This document shows positions 8,767 to 16,951 of a stretch of 64,000 nucleotides of DNA, piece after piece. Source of the DNA: Candidatus Bathyanammoxibius amoris (GTDB lineage Bacteria > Planctomycetota > Brocadiia > Brocadiales > Bathyanammoxibiaceae). The DNA is taken from contig JAMXCW010000003.1 of NCBI GenBank assembly GCA_024451685.1, forward strand, positions 62,001 through 126,000, written 5' to 3'. The position numbers and the translations under genes were made by a program. A model generated the notes under the pieces. It was given only the letters and a program-made list of their open reading frames with translations. It had not been told where the DNA came from and did not search any database. How positions within the stretch are numbered: position 1 is the first letter of the stretch; every line of letters begins with the position of its first letter.

Positions 8767-8794
8767 TTGAAAAAATGGCGGTTCATGGTATATT
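8767..8794 (+). promoter_or_regulatory. sigma70-type promoter for purQ-nuoEF
   Basis: TTGAAA (8767-8772), a 16-nt spacer, then TATATT (8789-8794): five of six matches in each box. It lies just after the hairpin at 8688-8714 and about 45 nt before the purQ start region, so purQ and the following genes probably have their own promoter. Confidence 0.5.
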
Positions 8795-8846
8795 TAAGAT
8801 TTAACGTACCGCCCTGAAAGGGCTGTCAGAAAAGGTCTTACGTTGC

Positions 8847-9635
8847 ATGTCAAAGGTAAAGGCCCTGGTACTTCGCGCGGCCGGAACTAACTGCGATCTG
8901 GAAACGGAGCACGCCCTTAAGAAAGCCGGGGCAGAGACCCAGCGTGTCCATATAAATAGGATCCTTGAGAAGAAGGACGAGATACTCCGCGACTACCATA
9001 TATTAGTCCTGCCGGGCGGGTTTACCTACGGCGACGATATAGCAGCGGGAAAGATTTTGGCCAATCTCCTCCGGTTCCACCTGGAGGAGAACGTGAAGGA
9101 GTTTGTCCGGGACGGGAAACTTATCCTGGGCATCTGCAACGGATTTCAGGCCCTTGTGAAAGGTCGCCTGCTGCCTGCCCTGGATGGCGGCGGCGCACAG
9201 GAAGCGACCCTTACGTTTAACGATTCAAACAAGTTTGAGACCCGGTGGATATACCTCAGGGCCTGCTCCGGGAAATCGGTGTACGTAGAGGAGGGAGAGG
9301 TACTCTACCTCCCCGTTGCCCATGCGGAAGGCAAGTTTGTCACAAGGGATGATGAGACGCTTGAGAGATTGAAGGGTTCCTCTCAGATAATCTTTAAGTA
9401 TGTAAATGAAAAAGGGGAGAGTGCAGGGTACCCCTGCAACCCTAACGGGTCTGTGGATTGTATAGCAGGGGTGTGTGACCCGACCGGGCGCATAATGGGG
9501 ATGATGCCCCATCCGGAGCGGTACGTAGAACCCGCACAACATCCCCACTGGCAGAGAGTGGGCCTTGAGAAGGAGCCTCACGGAACGCAGATATTTAGAA
9601 ACGCGGTAAAATACGTCAGAAAAAACATTCTATAA
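8847..9635 (+). CDS. purQ: FGAM synthase glutaminase subunit
   Basis: Class I glutamine amidotransferase that hydrolyses glutamine and passes ammonia to PurL. 262 aa. LPGGFTYGDDIAAGKI lies near 55-70, GICNGFQAL carries the nucleophilic Cys, and HPE in MMPHPERYVEP supplies the His-Glu pair. Slightly longer than the Bacillus type (about 227 aa) through an insert in the middle (SNKFETRWIYLRACSG). It follows fhs rather than purL directly and is 17 bp ahead of nuoE. Confidence 0.95.
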   Translation: MSKVKALVLRAAGTNCDLETEHALKKAGAETQRVHINRILEKKDEILRDYHILVLPGGFTYGDDIAAGKILANLLRFHLEENVKEFVRDGKLILGICNGFQALVKGRLLPALDGGGAQEATLTFNDSNKFETRWIYLRACSGKSVYVEEGEVLYLPVAHAEGKFVTRDDETLERLKGSSQIIFKYVNEKGESAGYPCNPNGSVDCIAGVCDPTGRIMGMMPHPERYVEPAQHPHWQRVGLEKEPHGTQIFRNAVKYVRKNIL

Positions 9636-9652
9636 AGGAAAAGCACGCAAGG

Positions 9653-10213
9653 ATGAAGAAGGAGATACTAACCAAGGAACCACCGATTGTCCTGGAGACG
9701 CTCCAGAAAGAACTTGCCTCTTATGACCGCAAGATTACGTCCGGGGACCTGATAAACCTTCTGCAGAAGACGCAGGACGCTTACGGCTATCTCCCCAGAG
9801 AGGCCCTTGAGTACATGTCCGGAGAGACCGCCATCCCCATGGCGCGGATGTTCGGGGTAGCGACGTTTTACACCCAGTTCTCGTTCACACCCAAGGGTAA
9901 GTATACCGTCAAGGTCTGTACGGGTACGGCCTGTCACGTCCGGGGTTCTGACAAGGTTTTGGAGGAAATGGAGCGCAGCCTCGAAGTAAAGGAAGGTGAA
10001 ACCAGCAAAGACTTGAAATTCACCTTGCAGTCTGTTGCCTGCGTCGGCACCTGTGCCGTGGGGCCGGTGGTGGTAGTGGGTACCAGCGTCAAAAGCGGAG
10101 GGTCATGTTGTGATTCGCCGCTTGGACAAAAGGTGGCGCTCGGCGATAAGTTCTACGGGCAGGTTGCACCTGAAAAGGTGGAAGAGATACTGGAGAACTA
10201 CAGAGAGGCGTAG
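9653..10213 (+). CDS. nuoE: NuoE-like 24-kDa [2Fe-2S] subunit
   Basis: Thioredoxin-fold [2Fe-2S] protein of the NADH dehydrogenase / NAD-linked hydrogenase / formate dehydrogenase diaphorase module. 186 aa. The helical N-terminus contains LLQKTQDAYGYLP and GVATFYTQFSF. Cluster ligands are Cys89, Cys94, Cys130 and Cys134 (KVCTGTACHVRG, then ACVGTCAVGPVV). After the last ligand there is a short insert with SCCDS (151-155) that is not in standard NuoE. It is followed 3 bp later by a NuoF-like gene. No NuoG or membrane subunits are here, so complex I is unlikely and a soluble formate dehydrogenase or electron-bifurcating complex is the better guess. nuoE is used as a family label only. Confidence 0.88.
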   Translation: MKKEILTKEPPIVLETLQKELASYDRKITSGDLINLLQKTQDAYGYLPREALEYMSGETAIPMARMFGVATFYTQFSFTPKGKYTVKVCTGTACHVRGSDKVLEEMERSLEVKEGETSKDLKFTLQSVACVGTCAVGPVVVVGTSVKSGGSCCDSPLGQKVALGDKFYGQVAPEKVEEILENYREA

Positions 10214-10216
10214 CAG

Positions 10217-11911
10217 ATGGAAAGACTTGATTCCATAGAAGCACTCCAACAATTAAGGGACAGACTCAAGAAGGAAGAAGAAGCCGACAAGAGGCCCACG
10301 GTGGTAGTCTGCGGCGGGACGGGTTGTGAAACCTTCGGCGGTCACGCCCTCTTTAGCGCCTTCGAAGACCTGGTCGAGAAGCGCCAGCTCCACGACAGGG
10401 TCAGGGTGAAAAAGACAGGATGTCAGGGCCTCTGCGAGAGGGGTCCTCTGGTTAATGTCTGGCCTAACAACATATTCTACCAGAAGGTAAAGGAGCAGGA
10501 CGCCACCCGGATACTTGAAGAGACGGTCCTTGAGGGTGGTGTTATTCAGAAACTACTTTATACCGACCCCGACACAGGCCAGAAGGTCGTATATCAACAA
10601 GACATACCTTTCTACAAGAAGCAGGTACGGATAGTATTGAAACTTAACGGCGTTGTCGACCCCACGAATATTGAGGACTACATCCTCTTAGGCGGCTACG
10701 CCTCATTGGCAAAGGCGCTGACAAAGTGTTCGCCGGATGAAGTGATTAAAGAGATAACGGATTCCGGCCTCAAGGGCAGGGGCGGTGCCGGGTTCAGTAC
10801 CGGAACGAAATGGGGATTCGTCCGAAACGCCCCCGGAGACAAGAAGTATATTATATGCAACGGTGACGAGGGTGACCCCGGGGCCTTCATGGACAGGTCT
10901 GTACTGGAAGGCAATCCGCATTCCGTAATCGAGGGGATGCTGATAGCGGCCCACGCCATCGGCGCGCAGGAGGGCTTCTTCTACGTACGCGCCGAGTATC
11001 CACTCGCGGTTAACAACATTGGAATAGCCATACAACAGGCCAATGAGCTGGGCCTGCTGGGCAAGAATATACTTGGCTCAGAGCTGAGCGTCGACTTAAA
11101 GATAAAGAAAGGCGCCGGTGCGTTTGTCTGTGGTGAGGAAACGGCACTGATAGCCTCTATAGAGGGCAAGAGAGGCATGCCTCGCACGCGCCCGCCCTTC
11201 CCGGCGGTCTCGGGGCTGTGGGGAAGGCCCACCTGCATAAACAACGTGGAGACGCTTGCCAACATCCCTGCAATAATTGAAAACGGTGCGCAATGGTTTA
11301 GCGGCATCGGGACGGAAGGCAGCAAAGGTACGAAGATATTTGCCATGGCGGGTAACGTGAGAAACACAGGTTTGGTGGAGGTCCCCATGGGCACCACCTT
11401 GAGGGAGATTATCTTTGACATAGGCGGCGGCATCGCCCGCAAGAGGGGTTTCAAGGCCGCGCAGATTGGCGGTCCGTCGGGCGGATGTATACCCATGGAG
11501 CATCTGGACACACCGATTGATTACGGTTCCCTTCAAAAGGTGGGGGCCATAATGGGCTCAGGGGGCCTGATTGTCATGGATGAAAAGATGTCCATGCCGG
11601 GGATGGCCAGATATTTTATGAATTTCATACAGGACGAGTCCTGCGGAAAATGTGTACCCTGCAGAGTGGGCACCAGAAGGATGCTGGAAATCCTTAACCG
11701 TATTAACGATGGAAACGGAAGGGATGGAGACGTGGAGTTACTGGAAGAACTCGGTACTCAGGTAAAAGACACGTCCCTGTGCGGTCTGGGACAGACCGGC
11801 CCGAACCCCGTCCTGGCGACGATAAGGTATTTCAGGCATGAGTATGACGCCTTGATTAAGGGTGAGGATCTTGAGAAGGCCGAAAAAGCGCCGGTAGTCT
11901 CAAAGGAATAG
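10217..11911 (+). CDS. nuoF: NuoF-like NADH-binding flavoprotein with N-terminal ferredoxin fold
   Basis: FMN and NAD(H)-binding diaphorase subunit, 564 aa. Residues about 25-110 form an extra thioredoxin-like [2Fe-2S] domain (Cys32, Cys37, Cys69, Cys73), as in HydB/HndC-type subunits of bifurcating hydrogenases and NAD-linked formate dehydrogenases. The FMN/NADH core has GRGGAGFSTGTKW (188-200), CNGDEGDPGAFMDR and AYVCGEETAL-like AFVCGEETAL. The C-terminal [4Fe-4S] site is CGKCVPC (476-482) plus Cys522. It lacks the extra C-terminal ferredoxin domain found in some HydB proteins. Translationally close to nuoE and to the P-loop gene that follows. The catalytic partner is not in the window. Confidence 0.9.
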   Translation: MERLDSIEALQQLRDRLKKEEEADKRPTVVVCGGTGCETFGGHALFSAFEDLVEKRQLHDRVRVKKTGCQGLCERGPLVNVWPNNIFYQKVKEQDATRILEETVLEGGVIQKLLYTDPDTGQKVVYQQDIPFYKKQVRIVLKLNGVVDPTNIEDYILLGGYASLAKALTKCSPDEVIKEITDSGLKGRGGAGFSTGTKWGFVRNAPGDKKYIICNGDEGDPGAFMDRSVLEGNPHSVIEGMLIAAHAIGAQEGFFYVRAEYPLAVNNIGIAIQQANELGLLGKNILGSELSVDLKIKKGAGAFVCGEETALIASIEGKRGMPRTRPPFPAVSGLWGRPTCINNVETLANIPAIIENGAQWFSGIGTEGSKGTKIFAMAGNVRNTGLVEVPMGTTLREIIFDIGGGIARKRGFKAAQIGGPSGGCIPMEHLDTPIDYGSLQKVGAIMGSGGLIVMDEKMSMPGMARYFMNFIQDESCGKCVPCRVGTRRMLEILNRINDGNGRDGDVELLEELGTQVKDTSLCGLGQTGPNPVLATIRYFRHEYDALIKGEDLEKAEKAPVVSKE

Positions 11912-11913
11912 CG

Positions 11914-12567
11914 ATGAAGACCATTTCAATAGCGGGTACCGGCAGTGAAGCCGGCAAGACGACCGTTGGAGTCTTTATTATAAAAGCGTTAGAGAACGTC
12001 TGCGCGCTGAAGGTCACCGTCCGGCATGAAGGCTCATGTCCCATAGAAAAAGACAGTTCCTGCAACGGTTGTTCTTCCGAGGAAGGCTCGCTGTTTACGA
12101 TAATTACCGACGAAGAGGTTCTTGGAGAGCCGGGCAAGGACACAGCCAGGTATATTGAGGCGGGGGCCAAAAAGGTAGTATGGCTTCAGACCGAGTTGGA
12201 TTGTGCCGGAGAGGGTATACGAAAGTCCCTGAACGTATTTGATAACGGAGACAGCATACTGATAGAGGGGAACAGATTTGCCGCCGTCGGAGAGGCGGAC
12301 CTGGCGATAATGGTTGTCCCTTCCGATTTGAGAAAGATAAAGCGCTCGGCGAGTGAAGTGTTAGAGAAGATAGACGTCTTCGTTATAAACAGGCGGCGCG
12401 GCACCCCGGAAGAGACCATTAAATCCACAAAGTCGCGCTTGGTGTCCATGGGATGCAAGGCGCCTGTAATAGTTCTTGACCCGCATGAGCCGGAGCCGGG
12501 CGCACGTGACACGTTACTGGCCATGGTCAGAGGGGTCATTAGCCCGCCGGCCGGCGTGGCTGTGTAA
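11914..12567 (+). CDS. MobB-like P-loop protein with Cys cluster
   Basis: 217 aa. Walker A GTGSEAGKTTVG at 8-19, then a Cys group (Cys42, Cys50, Cys53, spacing C-x7-C-x2-C), a conserved-looking ITDEEVLGEPGKDTARY segment, ILIEGNRF and AIMVVPSD, which resemble the later motifs of MobB-type nucleotide-binding proteins. AAGGA precedes its start and it begins 2 bp after nuoF, so it belongs to that operon. MobB relatives help insert the guanylylated molybdenum cofactor, which would fit a molybdo- or tungsto-enzyme such as formate dehydrogenase as partner of the NuoEF pair. The family call is tentative, and the Cys cluster might bind a metal or Fe-S centre. Confidence 0.6.
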   Translation: MKTISIAGTGSEAGKTTVGVFIIKALENVCALKVTVRHEGSCPIEKDSSCNGCSSEEGSLFTIITDEEVLGEPGKDTARYIEAGAKKVVWLQTELDCAGEGIRKSLNVFDNGDSILIEGNRFAAVGEADLAIMVVPSDLRKIKRSASEVLEKIDVFVINRRRGTPEETIKSTKSRLVSMGCKAPVIVLDPHEPEPGARDTLLAMVRGVISPPAGVAV

Positions 12568-12604
12568 GAGCCTTTTGTTCTTACACACATAAGCCGAGGG
12601 TGAG

Positions 12605-14332
12605 ATGAAAAAGAGATGGACATACGATCCTCCTGACGGCGAACTTCTGGACCGTCTTGTCTACAACCTCCGCATCTCACCACTGCTTGCACGGCTGTTG
12701 GTCAACAGGGGGATAAACGACCCTGATTCAGCGCACGCCTTTCTTCAACCGAAGATGACCCACCTTTCAAACCCGCTCGAATGTCCGGAGATGGAAAAGG
12801 CTGCCAGGCGGCTGGTAAAGGCCGTGAAAGCGGGTGAGAAGATAGCCGTATACGGCGACTATGACGTGGACGGCGTTACCGGTACCGCACAGCTCCTGCT
12901 GTTTTTTGGTCTCCTCAAGGCCAATACGACCTGGTACATACCTCAAAGGATAGACGAAGGCTACGGGCTTAACCATGACGCGATAGAGAGATTGAAATCG
13001 GAAGGGGTTGACATAATAGTTACCGTGGATTGCGGTATTACATCCATAGCTGAGGCGGACAAAATTAGGGCTGAGGGTATAGACCTTATAATCACCGACC
13101 ACCATGAGCCGGGAAGCGAACTTCCCGTTGCACTGGCCATAGTAAACCCAAAAGTGCCTGACTCCGGCTATGCGTTTAAGGAGTTTTCGGGCGCGGGTCT
13201 GGCCTTCAGGCTGTGCTGGGCCCTGGCGGAGGTTTTATCGCGTCAGAGAAAGGTTGCGCCGCAGTTCAGGGAGTTCTTGCTGGAGGCTATGGGATTGGCG
13301 GCGCTTGGCACCGTGGCGGATTCGGTCCCGCTTATGGGTGAAAACCGCGTCATCGTGAAGCATGGCCTTGAATTCCTTAGCAAATCCGCTCAGCCCGGAA
13401 TCCAGGCGCTTAAGGAGGTTTCAAACCTCAGGGGCCCCAGGCTTACCACGAAGGACGTGGGGTTTATACTGGGCCCCAGACTGAACGCGGCGGGCAGGAT
13501 GTGGGACGCCGCCTTCAGCCTGGAGTTGCTGACCACAGAGCATTCTGAGAAGGCAAAGAGGCTTGCGGTACACCTGGAAAGATACAACCGTGAGAGACAG
13601 AAGATACAGGCGGAGATGCTTGACTCTACCAGGGAGAAGATTGAAAACGAGATAGACCTTGACTCGACCAGAGTAATCGTCCTGGAGAGTGAATCCTGGC
13701 ATCCGGGGGTAATCGGGATTGTCGCGTCGCGTTTGGTAGATGAGTTTTACAGGCCCGCGATTATGATAGCCATACGCGGGGACGAGGGGCTTGGCTCCGC
13801 CCGTTCAGTGCCTGGATTTCACCTTCCGGTGGCGCTGGAGGCGTCCAGGAGCAAACTTATATCTTTTGGTGGACATTCACAGGCCGCTGGGCTTAAAATA
13901 AAGAGAGAAGACGTGGGCGACTTTAGACACCTTGTGAACAAATATGCCTTTGCAGATATGAAGGAGGAAGACCTTCAACCCACGCTTCATACAGACGGCG
14001 AGCTGGCGTTCAGAGGTATTTCGGTTTCAGGAGTTAGGGAACTGGAACTCCTCGCGCCACACGGCGTGGGCAATCCTGAACCCGTTTTTGTAGCCAGAGA
14101 CCTGCGGATAGTTGGTGAACCGTGCAGGGTAGGCGGCCAGTCCGGCCGGCACCTGAGCTTCTATCTGCGGCAGGGAGACGTTTCGTTCAGGGCCATAGCT
14201 TTCTCTATGGGAGAGATGCTGGCTCAGGCTAAGCAACATCCCGGGCCGGTATCTATCGTTTTTGCTCCTAAGATTTCATATTGGAGAGACGAGGCCGTGG
14301 AGCTTGAGATAAAAGACATTCGGTTCGATTAG
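12605..14332 (+). CDS. recJ: single-strand-specific exonuclease RecJ
   Basis: 5'-3' exonuclease of recombination and mismatch repair. 575 aa, a normal length. DHH-family motifs: YGDYDVDGVTGT (83-94), VDCGITS (141-147), ITDHHEPG (163-170), ALGTVADSVPL and GPRLNAAGRM. The DHHA1 motif GGHSQAAGL follows, then an OB-fold C-terminus. GAGGGTGAG precedes the ATG. It is followed after 25 bp by the YbaK-family gene. Confidence 0.94.
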   Translation: MKKRWTYDPPDGELLDRLVYNLRISPLLARLLVNRGINDPDSAHAFLQPKMTHLSNPLECPEMEKAARRLVKAVKAGEKIAVYGDYDVDGVTGTAQLLLFFGLLKANTTWYIPQRIDEGYGLNHDAIERLKSEGVDIIVTVDCGITSIAEADKIRAEGIDLIITDHHEPGSELPVALAIVNPKVPDSGYAFKEFSGAGLAFRLCWALAEVLSRQRKVAPQFREFLLEAMGLAALGTVADSVPLMGENRVIVKHGLEFLSKSAQPGIQALKEVSNLRGPRLTTKDVGFILGPRLNAAGRMWDAAFSLELLTTEHSEKAKRLAVHLERYNRERQKIQAEMLDSTREKIENEIDLDSTRVIVLESESWHPGVIGIVASRLVDEFYRPAIMIAIRGDEGLGSARSVPGFHLPVALEASRSKLISFGGHSQAAGLKIKREDVGDFRHLVNKYAFADMKEEDLQPTLHTDGELAFRGISVSGVRELELLAPHGVGNPEPVFVARDLRIVGEPCRVGGQSGRHLSFYLRQGDVSFRAIAFSMGEMLAQAKQHPGPVSIVFAPKISYWRDEAVELEIKDIRFD

Positions 14333-14357
14333 CCTGTTGGGAAGGGGGTGAAACAAG

Positions 14358-14828
14358 ATGACTATTGCACGGAAACTGAAGGACTACCTGGGTGAGAATA
14401 AGACAGAGTATAAGGTGAGCACGCACCAGGAGGTGTATACGGCTCAAGAAGTGGCGGCGAGCCTCCACGTCCCGGGTAAAGACGTTGTCAAGGTAGTGAT
14501 AATCAAGACCGGGGACAAGTGCGTCATGGTGGTACTGCAGGCCGACCATAAAGTAAACGTTGACAGGGTGCGTACGGCGCTAAATGACCCGGAAGCACGG
14601 CTGGCGACGGAGGGGGAATTTAAGAACCTGTTCCCTGACTGTGACGTCGGGGCAATGCCGCCGTTCGGGAATCTGTATGACGTGGGAGTGTACGTGGACA
14701 AGTCCCTTGCCGAGGACGAGGATGTAATCTTCCAAGCTGGCAGTCACGTCGAGACTATCACAATGAAGTACGCCGATTTTGAGCGTCTGGTCGGTCCGGA
14801 GGTGGTTGATTTCGGAAAACATCTATAG
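14358..14828 (+). CDS. YbaK/ProX-family aminoacyl-tRNA deacylase
   Basis: 156 aa, the size of a free-standing editing domain. VYTAQEVAASLHVPGKDVVKVVI shows the family pattern of AQEVA followed by a conserved Lys (here in KVVIIK). LFPDCDVGAMPPFGN is the conserved C-terminal segment. Such proteins hydrolyse mischarged aminoacyl-tRNAs (Cys-tRNA-Pro, Ala-tRNA-Pro, Ser-tRNA-Ala and so on); the specificity cannot be read here. GGGGGTG lies upstream of the ATG. It ends 14 bp before selD, so the two are probably co-transcribed, which is suggestive because tRNA-Sec is first charged with serine. No direct evidence links it to that tRNA. Confidence 0.8.
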   Translation: MTIARKLKDYLGENKTEYKVSTHQEVYTAQEVAASLHVPGKDVVKVVIIKTGDKCVMVVLQADHKVNVDRVRTALNDPEARLATEGEFKNLFPDCDVGAMPPFGNLYDVGVYVDKSLAEDEDVIFQAGSHVETITMKYADFERLVGPEVVDFGKHL

Positions 14829-14842
14829 GAGGATAAAATCTT

Positions 14843-15889
14843 ATGGCGGAGAAGAAGCGCCTGACGGATTATGCCACCTGCGGGGGCTGAGCGGGCAAGA
14901 TATCCATGGAATGCATGGAGGGTATACTGGCCGGCCTGCCGGATTTCTCCGGCGGTAAGTTACTTGTAGGCCCTAAAACCCTTGATGATGCCGGAGTGTT
15001 TCAGGTAAGCGGCGAGCTGGCGCTTGTACAGACACTCGATTTCTTCACACCCATAGTTGACGACCCCTACGACTACGGTCAGATAGCGGCCGCCAACGCC
15101 CTTAGCGATGTCTACGCCATGGGAGGGAAGCCTCTCACGGCCATGAACATCCTGACCTTTCCCGTGCGGGAGGTAGACACCTCTACCGTTGCGCGGATAT
15201 TGAAAGGCGGGGCGGATAAGGTGCGCGAGGCGGGCGCCGTGATCGTCGGTGGTCATACCCTGCAGGATTCTGAGATAAAGTACGGACTCTCAGTCACCGG
15301 AACGGTCCATCCTGAAGGGATAGTGAAAAACTCCGGTGTGAGGCCGGGCGACGCAATCATCCTGACAAAACCCCTTGGGAGCGGGCTTATCATATCCGCC
15401 CTTAAGGCCGGTGAGGCCGATGACGCGGAAGTGGCGAAGATGGTTGCGGTGATGAAGAGCCTTAACGGGGCCGCCTCCGAGGTGATGGTTGAGGTGGGTG
15501 CGAGTGCCTGTACCGATATCACGGGCTTTGGCTTCATGGGCCATGCCTATGAGATGGCCACGATGAGCGGCGCGACGCTGTGCTTTTGGGCCAGTAAGGC
15601 CCCGTTGCTGCCGGGCTGCCAGCGACATGCAGAAATGGGTCTGATGCCGGGTGCATCAGTGCTTAACAAGGGATACCTTTCGGATAAATGCAAGCTTGAG
15701 GGGGACGTCTCGGAAGACCTGCTTGAGGTGCTCTTCGACTCCCAGACCTCGGGCGGCCTGCTGATAGCACTCCCCGCAAACAGGGCGGAGCTGTGCCTCA
15801 AGAGACTTAAGGAAGAGGGCGTTGAAGACGCCGCCGTGGTCGGTGAGGCGGTGGAAAAGGGGCAGCACCCGCTTGTAGTAAGACCTTGA
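14843..15889 (+). CDS. selD: selenophosphate synthetase, selenoprotein with in-frame UGA
   Basis: Makes selenophosphate from selenide and ATP for selenocysteine (and selenouridine) synthesis. The real start is the ATG at 14843, preceded by AGGAGG at 14827-14832. Codon 16 is TGA (14888-14890) inside TCGG-U-AGK, exactly where homologues have the catalytic Cys or Sec, followed by the essential Lys19. Reading the UGA as Sec gives 348 aa, the normal SelD length. A naive reading starts at the ATG at 14906 and loses the active site. Downstream are LSDVYAMGGKP, GGHT and TDITGFGFMGHA, all standard. A SECIS-like hairpin is at 14903-14919 and tRNA-Sec at 61047-61143. selA and selB are not in the window. 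Confidence 0.96.
14888..14919 (+). promoter_or_regulatory. UGA recoding site with bacterial SECIS-like hairpin in selD
   Basis: The UGA at 14888-14890 is followed by a perfect 6-bp stem TCCATG / CATGGA (14903-14908 with 14914-14919) and a 5-nt loop GAATG. The apical loop begins 18 nt after the UGA with a G in first position, matching the described bacterial SECIS geometry (loop about 16-37 nt from the UGA, G early in the loop). It would recruit SelB carrying Sec-tRNA. It is coding sequence as well. Confidence 0.75.
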
Positions 15890-15961
15890 AGGTCCCTCTG
15901 TGCACATTATGGTCATGGTTACGGTCATGATGATTATGGACGACAGACACCCATGCCATAT

Positions 15962-16003
15962 CATGCCCCGCGCAGGGCATGCTCCGACGTACCGTGCCAC
16001 TAC
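15962..16003 (-). repeat. palindromic repeat with GTAGTGG head
   Basis: Read on the minus strand, a GTAGTGG head (15997-16003) is followed by a body holding a 7-bp stem CATGCCC / GGGCATG with a 6-nt loop (15962-15981). Similar head-plus-palindrome units occur at 58084-58133, 58150-58198 and 61252-61389. It lies between selD and the methyltransferase gene. Confidence 0.5.
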
Positions 16004-16081
16004 TGAGGCCCTCGAAACCGAAGGCTCGACTACTACAAAAATAAGATATTTGAGTTGAGATTCTTGCGGAGGTCCGGCCCC

Positions 16082-16843
16082 GTGAAAAACGTATTAATGC
16101 GAAACGAGCTCAAGGTAATACCGTACATATTTATAACAGTCGTTTTTTTGTTCACCTGTCTGGAAACGGCATGCGGGGTCAGGGAAGACCTAAGTGGTTA
16201 CAATGATGAGACGTATGCGCGGGAACGGACCAGGATGGTGGAGAGACAGATCAAGGCCAGGGGCGTTATTGACCCCCGTGTGATAAAGGCCATGCTGTTT
16301 GTACCCAGACATCAGTTTGTCCCCGAGAGACGCAGGGCGTACAGTTACCAGGACAGGCCCCTCCCCATAGGTTCCAGCCAGACCATCTCCCAGCCTTATA
16401 TCGTGGCCTTGATGACAGAACTACTCGAGCTGGACGGTGCGGACGTTGTGTTAGAGATTGGCACGGGCTCCGGCTACCAGGCGGCCGTGCTCGCCGAGAT
16501 AGTGAACAAGGTGTACACTATCGAAATAAAGGAGGAACTGGGACTCTTGGCCAGAGAGAGGCTTGCGGAGATGGGGTATACCAATATAGACGTCCGCATC
16601 GGGGACGGCTACAACGGACTCCCAGAGGAGGCCCCGTTTGACGGTATCATCGTTACTGCCGCGCCCGACCATATTCCCGCAGCCCTTACCAGACAGTTGA
16701 AGCCGGGGGGACGGATGGTCATTCCTGTCGGCACGGCGTACGAGGGCCAGTATTTGATACTGATAACAAGGAAAGAAGACGGGCAGCTGCAGAAAAAAAT
16801 GATTATCCCCGTACTGTTTGTGCCGCTGTTAAGGGAGGAGTGA
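16082..16843 (+). CDS. pcm: exported protein-L-isoaspartate O-methyltransferase
   Basis: SAM-dependent repair of isoaspartyl residues. The fold is unmistakable: VERQIKARGV, MLFVPRHQFVP, GSSQTISQPYIVALMTELL and the SAM motif VLEIGTGSGYQAAVLAEI. Unlike the cytosolic enzyme it carries an N-terminal hydrophobic stretch (VIPYIFITVVFLF) ending in a lipobox-like ETAC, which predicts a periplasmic lipoprotein. I chose the GTG at 16082 because GGAGG lies 9 nt upstream; a TTG at 16055 and an ATG at 16097 are alternatives and all keep the signal. The next gene is another lipoprotein. How SAM would reach an exported enzyme is an open question; retention by an uncleaved anchor facing the cytoplasm is possible. 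Confidence 0.88.
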   Translation: MKNVLMRNELKVIPYIFITVVFLFTCLETACGVREDLSGYNDETYARERTRMVERQIKARGVIDPRVIKAMLFVPRHQFVPERRRAYSYQDRPLPIGSSQTISQPYIVALMTELLELDGADVVLEIGTGSGYQAAVLAEIVNKVYTIEIKEELGLLARERLAEMGYTNIDVRIGDGYNGLPEEAPFDGIIVTAAPDHIPAALTRQLKPGGRMVIPVGTAYEGQYLILITRKEDGQLQKKMIIPVLFVPLLREE

Positions 16844-16951
16844 TCAGGTTCACTTCCGGTACAAAACGGGATAAGATATTGTTAGGGAAGCATGCATGTG
16901 CCGGTGGCCCTGCCGGGCATGTCAGTATAAAATCTGTGTATCGTGAGTACG

